Source: Deltaproteobacteria bacterium (GTDB taxonomy: Bacteria; SZUA-79; Acidulodesulfobacterales; Acidulodesulfobacteraceae). From it: 64,000 nt of DNA. Made by a program: the position numbers and the translations under genes. Below, one piece after another: positions 34,778-42,233 of this stretch. The notes beneath the pieces are model-generated. The model was not told where the DNA came from, did not search any database, and was given only the letters and a program-made list of their open reading frames with translations. Each line of letters opens with the position of its first letter. Position 1 is the first letter of the stretch. The stretch is from positions 245,486 through 309,485 of the forward strand of contig JAMDCP010000011.1 in NCBI GenBank assembly GCA_023489335.1. The letters are read 5' to 3'.

Positions 34778-34780
34778 ACT

Positions 34781-35392
34781 ATGGATACTAAATTAACGCG
34801 TAATATTAAATTTAATGGCCCCGTAGGTATAGGCTTAATTGTGAGCGTTGCAATATTCATAATTATTGTCGGAGGCTATTATTTTCTGTCTTATTCAAAG
34901 TTAGAGGCACGCTTAAGCCAAAAAAAAGCGGTTCTAAATACGGTTAAAGCAAAATATAATTCCTATTTAACTTTAGTTAAGAGCTATCCAGTTTTAGTGA
35001 AGCAATACAAAGCTTTAAGCAAAGAATTTGCGAGCCTCGTCTTAGAACTTCCGTCAAAAAAGGATATTCCGGGGCTTCTTATGAAAATTGCAAATTACGA
35101 AAAACTTCTTAGCCTTAATTTAAAAATGTTTAAACCAGGCAGGGTTGTTGCCAGAGGTTTTTATGAAGCGGTCCCTTTTTCGATGAATATAAGCGGAAAT
35201 TTTTATAATGTCTATAAGTTTTTTTATAAACTTGCGACTATGAAAAGGATAGTCGATGTCCATGATGTTTCCATATCTAACGGCGCAAAAGGGCAAAAGG
35301 TTTCCGTCAGTTTTAAGGGGACAACATTTTCTTTTACTGGAACCACCCCTCAAAAACTTGTTAAAAAAGCGGGAGGCGTCGTTAAAAAATGA
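34781..35392 (+). CDS. pilO: Type IV pilus inner-membrane protein PilO
   Basis: 203 residues. One N-terminal transmembrane helix (~14-34), a coiled coil (~40-90) and a periplasmic domain with LPSKKDIPGLLMKIANYEKLLSLNLKMFKPG and PFSMNISGNFYNVYKFFYKLATMKRIVDVHDVSI, which is the classic PilO pattern. Partner of PilN. Its last codons overlap pilP by 4 bp (ATGA), indicating coupled translation. Confidence 0.92.
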   Translation: MDTKLTRNIKFNGPVGIGLIVSVAIFIIIVGGYYFLSYSKLEARLSQKKAVLNTVKAKYNSYLTLVKSYPVLVKQYKALSKEFASLVLELPSKKDIPGLLMKIANYEKLLSLNLKMFKPGRVVARGFYEAVPFSMNISGNFYNVYKFFYKLATMKRIVDVHDVSISNGAKGQKVSVSFKGTTFSFTGTTPQKLVKKAGGVVKK

Positions 35393-35826
35393 AAAGAACC
35401 GTTTTAATATTAATATTGCTTGCCGTCATTTTAGCTTTGCCCTCTTTGTCGTACGGCAATACAAAACCGCAGGCTAAAAAACATAAAAGCTCATTAGTAT
35501 ATCCTTATTTTTTAAAAAGGAATCCGTTTCAAACATTTTTATACACAAAAAAACCGTCCGTTTCATTTAAAGTCGGGGAAATACCGCTGCTTCAATACAG
35601 CCTGTCATCTTTAAAAATAGTCGGGATTATGGAAAGAAGAGGGAAATATTTTGCAATGATTCAGACCCCGGATAACAGGTCTTACATAGTTACGGTCGGT
35701 TCGATTATAGGGGTTGGCAGAGCAAGGATTACATCCATTAACGACAATATGATAAACTTAGTCGAAAATACATATAACGCTTTGGGGCAAATGCGCGCCG
35801 TCAATGTTGTTATGAGGATGAGATAA
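35389..35826 (+). CDS. pilP: Type IV pilus assembly protein PilP
   Basis: 145 residues. N-terminal signal peptide (MKRTVLILILLAVILALPSLSYG) and a small beta domain (YSLSSLKIVGIMERRGKYFAMIQTPDNRSYIVTVGSIIGVG..ARITSINDNMINLVE) matching the PilP C-domain that bridges PilNO to the secretin PilQ. PilP is usually a lipoprotein; I see no lipobox Cys here, so it is likely cleaved by signal peptidase I. Followed by an inverted copy of the MITE-like repeat before pilQ. Confidence 0.88.
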   Translation: MKRTVLILILLAVILALPSLSYGNTKPQAKKHKSSLVYPYFLKRNPFQTFLYTKKPSVSFKVGEIPLLQYSLSSLKIVGIMERRGKYFAMIQTPDNRSYIVTVGSIIGVGRARITSINDNMINLVENTYNALGQMRAVNVVMRMR

Positions 35827-35884
35827 TTTATTCCCCTTTTTCAAAGGGGTGTCAGTCCGCCCAGGCGGACTGACGGGGTATTTT
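35827..35884. repeat. MITE-like core, inverted, inside the pil operon (copy E)
   Basis: Read on the plus strand: ATTCCCCTTTTTCAAAGGGG, TGTCAGTCCGCC-CA-GGCGGACTGACGGGGTATTTT. Outer terminal repeats missing. It lies between pilP and pilQ and could form two hairpins in the operon mRNA. Confidence 0.85.
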
Positions 35885-35935
35885 GGCAATATGGAGAAGG
35901 TATTTATTGTAATATCATAAAAGAGGAAAATTAAT

Positions 35936-37390
35936 ATGGAAAAGTTAAAGTTTCAAGGAAACTTCATGAGACCGAAGGTCGAAAGCGAAGCGGTCAAGTT
36001 TGAATTTATGAATCCCGCTCGCCGAAGGAATGGTAAAACATTTTTTAAATTAATATTTATAACATCGCTGTTTCTGGTTTTATATTTTTTTCCTCAGGCA
36101 AACTCTTTTGCAAGTTCCGGCGGCAATAGCCTTAATAATCGTCAAACGGTTAAAAAGTTTTTTGTCGACCCCTCGGACATGAGGGTTAGTTTTGATTTTC
36201 AAAACGCAAGCATCGTAGATGTAATTAGAATGATAGCAAAGGTTTCGAATATGAATGTTCTAATCGGTTCCGATGTCAAGGGAACCGTAACTATGAAAAT
36301 GCGCAATGTTCCGCTCAAAGATATATTGTCGGTTATAATGGAAGCATACGGGCTTGGAATGGTTAAAAAGGACGGAATTTATTATATAAACTCGTCGGGA
36401 ACGATAGCATCCGTTGTTTCTGCGGAAAGAAACGCCAGAGCTATTTCGGAGCCGAAAATTACTAAGATTATCCCGATTAATTATGTGAGCGCTAACGGAC
36501 TTATGCCAAAAATTAAAACTGTTTTAAGCTCTCAAGGCACAATAATATACGATAAATCTCTTCATGCTTTGATGATAACGGATACGGCTAAACATGTTAT
36601 GAGGGCGGTTAGTCTTATTAAAAGATTGGACAAACGGACCCCCGAAGTAGAAATAGTAGCTAAAATGGTCGAGGTGGATAGCGGTTATACTTCCCAGTTG
36701 GGTATTAATTGGGAAGGGGGTTATTCAGCTGCCGCCCATACAACGACGATTAATACTCCCCCTAATTATTTATCGGGTCAATTATCTGGTTTGCCTTCCG
36801 GTCCTGGTTTGATTGCTCCAACGGCTGCCGCGCCGACTCTTGCAGCGGCTTCACCCGGCACTTTTTCTATTGGAATAGTTAACCAATATGCCAGCGTTGT
36901 GGCAACGCTTCAAGCTCTTGAAAGTTTGAATAAAGTAGAAACTTTAGCTTCCCCAAAGGTTGTTGTTCTTAATAATCAAAAGGCTACTATTGAAAAAGGG
37001 GAAACTTTATATTTGCCAGGGGTTGCGGGCGTCGGAGCCGTTGCCGCCCCGCAGGCTATTACTGCGCAGATATCTCTTAATATCACCCCTCATATTATGG
37101 CTAACGGAAATGTTAAATTAACTATAAATTCAACAAACGATACCCCGACATCTTATCCCGGCGCTCAGGCAGCGCTTCAGACCGAAAGCGTAAATTCAAC
37201 GGTTATTGTTAAAAGTAGCAGTACCGTGGTATTAGGCGGCGTTTATCAAACGTCTAAAATAGTTAATACCAGTGGTATCCCTCTGCTTATGAATATTCCC
37301 CTGCTCGGATGGCTTTTTAAATCAAGGGATATCAATTATTCAAAGAAAGAATTGTTGATATTTATTACTCCAAGAATTATAAAAAGCTAA
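35936..37390 (+). CDS. pilQ: Type IV pilus secretin PilQ
   Basis: 484 residues; outer-membrane secretin pore. A long N-region (~1-35) precedes a hydrophobic signal (FFKLIFITSLFLVLYFFPQANSFA). The STN/N0-like domain has VSFDFQNASIVDVIRMIAKVSNMNVLIG and VPLKDILSVIMEAYGLGM; one N1-type domain follows (KIIPINYVSANGLMPKIKTVL), then the secretin core (VEIVAKMVEVD..LASPKVVVLNNQKATI..LLIFITPRII). No AMIN domain is present, so it is shorter than the ~700-residue proteobacterial PilQ. AGAGGA ribosome-binding site fits ATG 35936; ATG 36011 would give a more usual signal peptide but lacks one. Confidence 0.9.
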   Translation: MEKLKFQGNFMRPKVESEAVKFEFMNPARRRNGKTFFKLIFITSLFLVLYFFPQANSFASSGGNSLNNRQTVKKFFVDPSDMRVSFDFQNASIVDVIRMIAKVSNMNVLIGSDVKGTVTMKMRNVPLKDILSVIMEAYGLGMVKKDGIYYINSSGTIASVVSAERNARAISEPKITKIIPINYVSANGLMPKIKTVLSSQGTIIYDKSLHALMITDTAKHVMRAVSLIKRLDKRTPEVEIVAKMVEVDSGYTSQLGINWEGGYSAAAHTTTINTPPNYLSGQLSGLPSGPGLIAPTAAAPTLAAASPGTFSIGIVNQYASVVATLQALESLNKVETLASPKVVVLNNQKATIEKGETLYLPGVAGVGAVAAPQAITAQISLNITPHIMANGNVKLTINSTNDTPTSYPGAQAALQTESVNSTVIVKSSSTVVLGGVYQTSKIVNTSGIPLLMNIPLLGWLFKSRDINYSKKELLIFITPRIIKS

Positions 37391-37413
37391 TTATAATAGA
37401 AAAATTTATCCAG

Positions 37414-37469
37414 AAAAAGGTGTCCGATTTATTTTTTGTTTTCTTTAAAAATAAATCGGACACCTTTTT
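37414..37469. repeat. Terminal-repeat-only copy of the element forming a perfect hairpin (copy F)
   Basis: AAAAAGGTGTCCGATTTATT plus TTT (37414-37436) is followed after 10 bases by its exact inverse complement (37447-37469). The arms read GGTGTCC/GGACACC instead of GGTATCC/GGATACC in other copies, a matched change on both arms. The run of T after the second arm makes it a likely bidirectional terminator between pilQ and folE2. Confidence 0.9.
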
Positions 37470-37515
37470 CTATTTTGCATTGCTTAAAAGTGTGTTTTTT
37501 TGCTAAAATATAGCA

Positions 37516-38301
37516 ATGTTGATAGATGTTCAAAATTCAAAGGATAAAAGAGGAATAGCCATAGATAAAGTCGGCATAAAAAATCTCAGCTATCCAATTG
37601 CCGTTCTCGATAAAAAAAAATCTCTCCAGCATACCATAGCCAATATAAATATGTATGTTGACCTTCCACATTATTTTAAAGGCACGCATATGAGCCGCTT
37701 TCTCGAGGTTTTAAACGAATACAGGGGAGAAATAAGCATTGTCAAATTTCCCGATGTTTTAAGAAAAATCAAGCATGTTTTAAATGCAAATTCCGCTTCC
37801 GTGGAAATGGAATTCCCTTATTTTATCGAGAAAACTGCCCCTGTCAGCAGAAAAAAAAGCCTTATGGAGTATATTTGTTATTATAACGGGACGATAAGGG
37901 GTGCAAAAGAGGACGCGGGGGAAGAAAGTATTATCAGGATAGGCGTTAAAGTGCCTATTAATACCCTGTGTCCCTGTTCCAAAGAAATATCGGAATATGG
38001 GGCGCATAATCAACGGGGTGTCGTTTCAGTTTCCATCGAGTTTAGCAAATTAATATGGTTTGAAGATATAATCGAAAGCGTTGAATCCTGTGCAAGCTCG
38101 CCCATATATTCGCTTTTAAAAAGGTCGGATGAAAGGTTCTTGACGGAGCATGCTTACGAAAACCCAAGATTTGTCGAGGATGTGGTCAGGTGCGTAGCAG
38201 GCATTCTCAAAAAGGATAAGGATATTAAGCGGTTCAGGGTAGAGGCGGAAAACTTCGAAAGTATTCATAATCATAATGCTTATGCAATGATTGAGGGGTG
38301 A
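37516..38301 (+). CDS. folE2: GTP cyclohydrolase FolE2 (type IB)
   Basis: Converts GTP to dihydroneopterin triphosphate, the first step of folate (and queuosine) synthesis, using a metal other than obligatory zinc. 261 residues. Recognised by VKVPINTLCPCSKEISEYGAHNQRGVVSV (~150-178), the conserved metal-binding Cys/Glu/His region of the FolE2 family, and the terminal ENFESIHNHNAYAMIEG. Zinc-independent FolE2 is often used under zinc limitation, but I see no Zur-like site. No clear ribosome-binding site before the ATG. Followed by a perfect palindromic repeat and then aroC. Confidence 0.93.
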   Translation: MLIDVQNSKDKRGIAIDKVGIKNLSYPIAVLDKKKSLQHTIANINMYVDLPHYFKGTHMSRFLEVLNEYRGEISIVKFPDVLRKIKHVLNANSASVEMEFPYFIEKTAPVSRKKSLMEYICYYNGTIRGAKEDAGEESIIRIGVKVPINTLCPCSKEISEYGAHNQRGVVSVSIEFSKLIWFEDIIESVESCASSPIYSLLKRSDERFLTEHAYENPRFVEDVVRCVAGILKKDKDIKRFRVEAENFESIHNHNAYAMIEG

Positions 38302-38308
38302 AAAAACG

Positions 38309-38366
38309 AGATTGCTTCGCTACGCTCGCAATGACATCTGTCATTGCGAGCGTAGCGAAGCAATCT
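38309..38366. repeat. Perfect 28-bp palindromic repeat (second family)
   Basis: Arms of 28 bp (AGATTGCTTCGCTACGCTCG.. at 38309-38336 and its exact inverse at 38339-38366) separated by 2 bases, followed by TTTTA. It may end folE2 transcription. Related to 27387-27471. Confidence 0.9.
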
Positions 38367-38409
38367 TTTACAAATAAATAATAATAATAATAATAATCGG
38401 AGAATATAT

Positions 38410-39585
38410 ATGTTAAGATTTTTGACTGCGGGAGAATCCCACGGAAAGGGGCTCGTTACTATAATAGATAATTTTCCGTCGGGGGTGAAAATCGACAGGG
38501 ATTTTATCGATGAAAAGTTAGCCTTACGGCAATCCGGCTACGGCAGGGGCGCGAGGCAGAAAATAGAAACCGATAAAATTGAATTTTTATCCGGCGTCAG
38601 GGGCAGTTATACGACCGGTTCCCCAATATCCTTTTTCATAAAAAACAAAGATTATGAAAACTGGGTTGAAAGAATGGATATATTTAAACCTGTGGACGAA
38701 AAAAACAAAATACATATTCCGAGACCAGGCCATGCGGATTTTGCAGGTTCGCTAAAATATAACCTCGATGATATAAGAAATGTTTTAGAGCGTTCGAGCG
38801 CAAGGGAAACCGCCTCAAGGGTTGCGGTCGGGGCGATTTGCCAGATTTTGCTGAAAGGGTTTGGGATTGAATTTGCTTCAGGGGTTGCCGGTATCGGCGA
38901 GGTTAATGCCTGCAATTATATTGACCTTTTTAACGAGGATATTCTTAAAAATATTAAAAATTCCGAGCTTAGAATGCCTTATCCGGATTTGGAAGCCAGG
39001 GCAAAAGCCTTAATAGACAAGATAAAAGCGGAGGGGGATACTATTGGAGGATTGATTATTGCGCAGGTAAACAATCTTCCGGTAGGTTTGGGGAGTTTTA
39101 CCCAGTGGGATGAAAAGTTAGATGCGCATATAGCAATGTCTTTAATGAGCATTCAGGCAATTAAAAGCGTGGAAATAGGTTTAGGGATAGAATCGGGTTA
39201 TGTAAGAGGGTCCCGTTATCAGGATTCCATCTATCTTAATAAAAATAACGATAATTATAATGAAAAAAATAGAAGATATTTTAGGAAGACCGACAATGCC
39301 GGGGGCATAGAAGGCGGAATGTCCAACGGAGAGATTATAAGCGTCAGGTGCGCAATGAAGCCGATTCCTACGCTTATGAAGCCGTATCTCGATACTGTCG
39401 ATTTAAAAACAGGGGAAGCCGAAAAGGCGTTTCTTGAGCGCTCGGATGTTTGCGCTGTTCCCGCCGCTTCCGTCGTGGGCGAGGCTGCTTTAGCTTTTTC
39501 GGTATGCTACTTTTTCTTAAAAAAATTCGGCGGGGATAGTTTTGAAGAGATTAAAAGGAATTACGAAGGCTATATAAAGAGTTAG
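38410..39585 (+). CDS. aroC: Chorismate synthase
   Basis: Last shikimate-pathway step, EPSP to chorismate, using reduced FMN. 391 residues. Signatures: LTAGESHGKGLV at the N-terminus, the GYGRGARQKIETDKIEFLSGVR block with FMN/substrate Arg residues, RPGHADFAGSLKY, RSSARETASRVAVGAI and GGIEGGMSNGEII. Chorismate also feeds the futalosine menaquinone pathway at 8.6-12.8 kb. CGGAG precedes the ATG. aroK follows after a MITE-like repeat. Confidence 0.95.
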   Translation: MLRFLTAGESHGKGLVTIIDNFPSGVKIDRDFIDEKLALRQSGYGRGARQKIETDKIEFLSGVRGSYTTGSPISFFIKNKDYENWVERMDIFKPVDEKNKIHIPRPGHADFAGSLKYNLDDIRNVLERSSARETASRVAVGAICQILLKGFGIEFASGVAGIGEVNACNYIDLFNEDILKNIKNSELRMPYPDLEARAKALIDKIKAEGDTIGGLIIAQVNNLPVGLGSFTQWDEKLDAHIAMSLMSIQAIKSVEIGLGIESGYVRGSRYQDSIYLNKNNDNYNEKNRRYFRKTDNAGGIEGGMSNGEIISVRCAMKPIPTLMKPYLDTVDLKTGEAEKAFLERSDVCAVPAASVVGEAALAFSVCYFFLKKFGGDSFEEIKRNYEGYIKS

Positions 39586-39608
39586 AAAAATGGATAGAGT
39601 TGAAAATG

Positions 39609-39696
39609 TTTAATTATAAATACCCCGTCATTTTGCCTTAAGGCAAAATGACACCCCTTTTAAAAAAAGGGGAATTAAAGGCAAAGCGGATACCTT
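39609..39696. repeat. MITE-like element between aroC and aroK (copy G)
   Basis: TTTAATTATAAATACCCCGTCA, palindrome TTTTGCC-TTAA-GGCAAAA, TGACACCCC, CCCCTTTT..AAAAGGGGAATTAAA, and a decayed right end (GCGGATACCTT) that stops 4 bases before the aroK ATG, so the element supplies the sequence where the aroK ribosome-binding site should be. Confidence 0.85.
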
Positions 39697-39699
39697 AAA

Positions 39700-40302
39700 A
39701 TGAAAACTAATATTGTGCTTATCGGGTTTATGGGAGCCGGAAAAACGGAAGTCGGGCGGCTTTTGGCAGAAAAAAGAGGGTATAACTTTGTTGACCTTGA
39801 TTACATTGCGGAAATCCGCGAGAGCATGACGATTAATGAAATATTTAAGCAAAAAGGCGAGACTTATTTTAGAGACATAGAAAATAAAATTTTAAAGGAT
39901 TTTAAAAAAAATAAAGATAATATTTTAAGTTCCTTAAAAAACTTTATACCTATAACCTTAGCATCCTCAAAATCCGGCAATTTAATTATAAACGGAGAGG
40001 ATAAGCGCTGGGTAATCTCTACCGGAGGAGGTATGCCGGTTTATAAAAACAATATGGAAATGCTAAAAATATTGGGTTATGTCTTATACCTTAAGGCCGG
40101 GGCAAAAACTATTTATCGAAGAATCAGGTCGGAAAAGAACCGTCCGGTTTTGGGGGAAAGCGGCTTTAGCGAAAAAGATATTAAAAATATACTTGAAGAA
40201 AGGGAAAATGTTTATAAAAAAGCCGATATGATAATTTATACCGACGGACTTTCGCAGCAGGGCGTTGCCGAAGAAATAGATATCTTTGTTTCAAATTTAT
40301 AA
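39700..40302 (+). CDS. aroK: Shikimate kinase
   Basis: Phosphorylates shikimate at O3 with ATP. 200 residues. LIGFMGAGKTEVGRLLAEKRGYNFVDLDYIAE gives the Walker A loop and the shikimate-binding Asp pair; RDIENKIL and STGGGMPVY (~108-115) are the substrate-binding Arg and GGG motif; RPVLGESG is the lid with its Arg. About 30 residues longer than usual because of an insert (~70-100) before STGGG. In many deltaproteobacteria aroK is directly followed by aroB; here aroB is 16 kb downstream. Confidence 0.93.
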   Translation: MKTNIVLIGFMGAGKTEVGRLLAEKRGYNFVDLDYIAEIRESMTINEIFKQKGETYFRDIENKILKDFKKNKDNILSSLKNFIPITLASSKSGNLIINGEDKRWVISTGGGMPVYKNNMEMLKILGYVLYLKAGAKTIYRRIRSEKNRPVLGESGFSEKDIKNILEERENVYKKADMIIYTDGLSQQGVAEEIDIFVSNL

Positions 40303-40339
40303 CCCCCGCCCCCACCGTTAATAAAAAAATTAAAAAAAT

Positions 40340-40367
40340 TAAAGTTTAATTTTAAAAAGGACGATAT
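40340..40367 (+). promoter_or_regulatory. Sigma-28 (FliA) promoter of the flagellin gene
   Basis: TAAAGTTT at 40340-40347, a 12-bp spacer and GACGATAT at 40360-40367. The consensus is TAAAGTTT-N11-GCCGATAA; the -35 is perfect and the CGATAT core matches the -10 form seen in several flagellate bacteria. Expected start is about 40375, giving a ~175-nt leader. Confidence 0.7.
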
Positions 40368-40426
40368 AAAATAAAGAAGTAAGGTTGTCGTGTCTTTAAA
40401 TATCGGGTTTGCTAATTATAATTAAG

Positions 40427-40435
40427 AGGAGGTGA
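40427..40435 (+). promoter_or_regulatory. Orphan Shine-Dalgarno sequence in the flagellin leader
   Basis: AGGAGGTGA is a full nine-base match to the 16S rRNA 3' end, 115 bases before the flagellin ATG, with no start codon at a usable distance. It may be a ribosome standby site or a CsrA site (it contains GGA). Confidence 0.5.
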
Positions 40436-40507
40436 AAAGGGTAAGTATTACAGATATGAGATAACAGGCAATCATATTTCTATTTTTAAGATTAATTTAA
40501 ACAAAAC

Positions 40508-40527
40508 TTTCGGCACGGATGCCGGAA
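40508..40527 (+). promoter_or_regulatory. CsrA-type hairpin in the flagellin leader
   Basis: CGGCA-CGGA-TGCCG, extended by T-G and two T-A pairs to an 8-bp stem, shows GGA in the loop within CACGGATG, close to the CsrA consensus ACARGGAUG. A second GGA pair lies in the ribosome-binding site GGAGGA (40539-40544), the usual two-site layout for repression. Confidence 0.65.
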
Positions 40528-40549
40528 AAATTTATCATGGAGGATAAAA

Positions 40550-41635
40550 ATGTATAACGGTTTATTTATCAATTCAAACCAGTCTGCAATTATTGCGGAG
40601 AACAATCTTCAAAACACTTCTAATGCATTAGGGACCGCACTAAACAGGTTATCGAGCGGCTTAAGAATAACCGGCGCTTATGTTGACCCTGCCGGTTATC
40701 AAATTGCCCAGGGGTTAAATTCCACAAACCTCGGTATTAATCAGGCGACAAGAAACGCAAACAATGCTAATTCATTAGTTTCAATTGCCTCAGGCGGTCT
40801 TTCGACCATTCAGGGAATGCTTGGAACAATGCAGACATTAGCAACCGAAGCTGCAAACGGAACAGAAAGCTCTCAGGATCTGGCGGCGTTAAACAGCGAA
40901 TATTATCAGCTTGCTTCGGAAATAACACAGATTGCCCAATCCAACCAGTTTAACGGCCTGCATCTTTTGAATGCCAACGGGGGAAATCCTTATATAAGCG
41001 TAGAAAGTGGCACAGGCACAGTTCAATTTAATACAACCGCAAGCGCCTTTAATTTCCAAATAGGTTATAATGCAAATACAGCTACCAATCAGATTCAGGT
41101 GACTATTAGCGGGACACAGGCTTCTCAGTTGGGAGAAAATGCTGGAACGGTGTATCTTACAGGAGCGGCAGGAACGGCATATACGGCAACCGAGTTCATT
41201 TCTTTGACCGGGATTAGTTATTATTCCGCAACATCTACAGGAGGGGTTACGACTATTAATTTAGCGGCGGATGGAATAACCAGCGCTTCAGCCAATTCGA
41301 CTTTTGCGTCCGGCGTTTATTCACCGGTTAATAATGTTGACCTGTTGAGCAATACCGATGCCTTAACCGCCCTTAGCGCCGTTCAGGCTGCAAATGTTCA
41401 GGTAGCCAGTATGAGCGGTCAGCTTGGTTCGTATCAAAACAGGGTTACCCAGATATTGGGCAACCTGCAGACGGAAGGGCAGAATACTCAGGCCGCGTAT
41501 TCCCAGATTATGGATGTTAATTTTGCCGCGGAGATGGCAACATTCACATTGCAGTCAACGCTTGCTCAATCCGGCGAGGCTATGCTTGCCCAGGCAAACT
41601 TAATTCCGCAGGGACTTTTGACATTGCTTAGATAA
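40550..41635 (+). CDS. fliC: Flagellin
   Basis: Flagellar filament subunit, 361 residues. The N-terminal D0/D1 helices (SNQSAIIAENNLQNTSNALGTALNRLSSGLRI) and C-terminal D0/D1 (QVASMSGQLGSYQNRVTQILGNLQTEG..QSTLAQSGEAMLAQANLIPQGLLTLLR) are clear; the middle D2-like region (~145-270) is Thr/Ser/Ala-rich and exposed. After RLSSGLRI the usual NSAKDDAAG reads TGAYVDPAG, a visible departure from the canonical motif. A GGAGGA ribosome-binding site precedes the ATG. Sigma-28 promoter and CsrA-type leader upstream. Downstream glycosyltransferases suggest glycosylation on Ser/Thr. Only this flagellin is seen in the window. Confidence 0.94.
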   Translation: MYNGLFINSNQSAIIAENNLQNTSNALGTALNRLSSGLRITGAYVDPAGYQIAQGLNSTNLGINQATRNANNANSLVSIASGGLSTIQGMLGTMQTLATEAANGTESSQDLAALNSEYYQLASEITQIAQSNQFNGLHLLNANGGNPYISVESGTGTVQFNTTASAFNFQIGYNANTATNQIQVTISGTQASQLGENAGTVYLTGAAGTAYTATEFISLTGISYYSATSTGGVTTINLAADGITSASANSTFASGVYSPVNNVDLLSNTDALTALSAVQAANVQVASMSGQLGSYQNRVTQILGNLQTEGQNTQAAYSQIMDVNFAAEMATFTLQSTLAQSGEAMLAQANLIPQGLLTLLR

Positions 41636-41652
41636 AAGAAGCGGTTAAAAAT

Positions 41653-41727
41653 AAATAGGGGGTATATATAATCTGTCTTTGCATATTGCTTAATTAAGAA
41701 ATTAAGATTATATATACTTTCCTATTT
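41653..41727 (+). terminator. Stem-loop downstream of flagellin
   Basis: A perfect 12-bp stem TATATATAATCT (41663-41674) / AGATTATATATA (41705-41716) with a 30-base loop, extended by AAATAGG / CCTATTT after a small internal mismatch. AT-rich and without a T tract, so more likely an mRNA-stabilising or partial termination structure than a strong terminator. Confidence 0.5.
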
Positions 41728-41748
41728 GTATTTATCAAGGTGATTATT

Positions 41749-42198
41749 ATGAACGGGATAGAAAGTGTCATCGGGAATACTGTCGGCCAGGCAAATAATT
41801 ACGCAATTAATTATGATGCTACGCAAAATTTAGAAAACCAAAATAATGGAATTCTGAATAATAATTTGCAGACAGGCGGCGCGGTGCCTTCAAATAACAC
41901 GCTTGCCGCCGTTAATAATAATTCTAATTCGGCAGGGTCGGTTAGAAATAATAATAGCGCGGGCGGCAACCAAAAAAAATTAACTGCGCAAATATTACAA
42001 CAGATACAAAAGGAATTAAATCCTTCACCTATGCTACCAACTGTTTATATGTTAAGTTGGGACGGCAAATACGGGGGTGTCGTTCTTAATGTAATCGATA
42101 ATAAAACGGGCGAGGTTATAGGAACCGTTCCGCCCTCGCAGGTGCTTAAATATTTAAAAAACTATTACAAAGGAATGTTTTATAATAATAAATCTTAA
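41749..42198 (+). CDS. FlaG-like flagellar protein
   Basis: About 149 residues from ATG 41749 (AAGG 8 bases upstream; an in-frame GTG at 41740 overlaps that site). The first ~80 residues are an Asn/Ser-rich disordered stretch; the C-terminal part has KLTAQILQQIQKELNPSP and WDGKYGGVVLNVIDNKTGEVIGTVPPSQVLKYLKNYYKGMF, matching FlaG (PF03646), with the conserved VxVxDxxTGEVIRxIPPE-like pattern. FlaG proteins affect filament length. Lies between flagellin and fliD. Confidence 0.82.
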   Translation: MNGIESVIGNTVGQANNYAINYDATQNLENQNNGILNNNLQTGGAVPSNNTLAAVNNNSNSAGSVRNNNSAGGNQKKLTAQILQQIQKELNPSPMLPTVYMLSWDGKYGGVVLNVIDNKTGEVIGTVPPSQVLKYLKNYYKGMFYNNKS

Positions 42199-42233
42199 TT
42201 TAAAATAATAAAACAATAGAAGGTGAATAATTT

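Noticed and set aside
40432..40464. Ten-codon leader peptide before flagellin
   Set aside because: The GTG overlaps the Shine-Dalgarno itself, so initiation there is not plausible; reported only as an orphan site.
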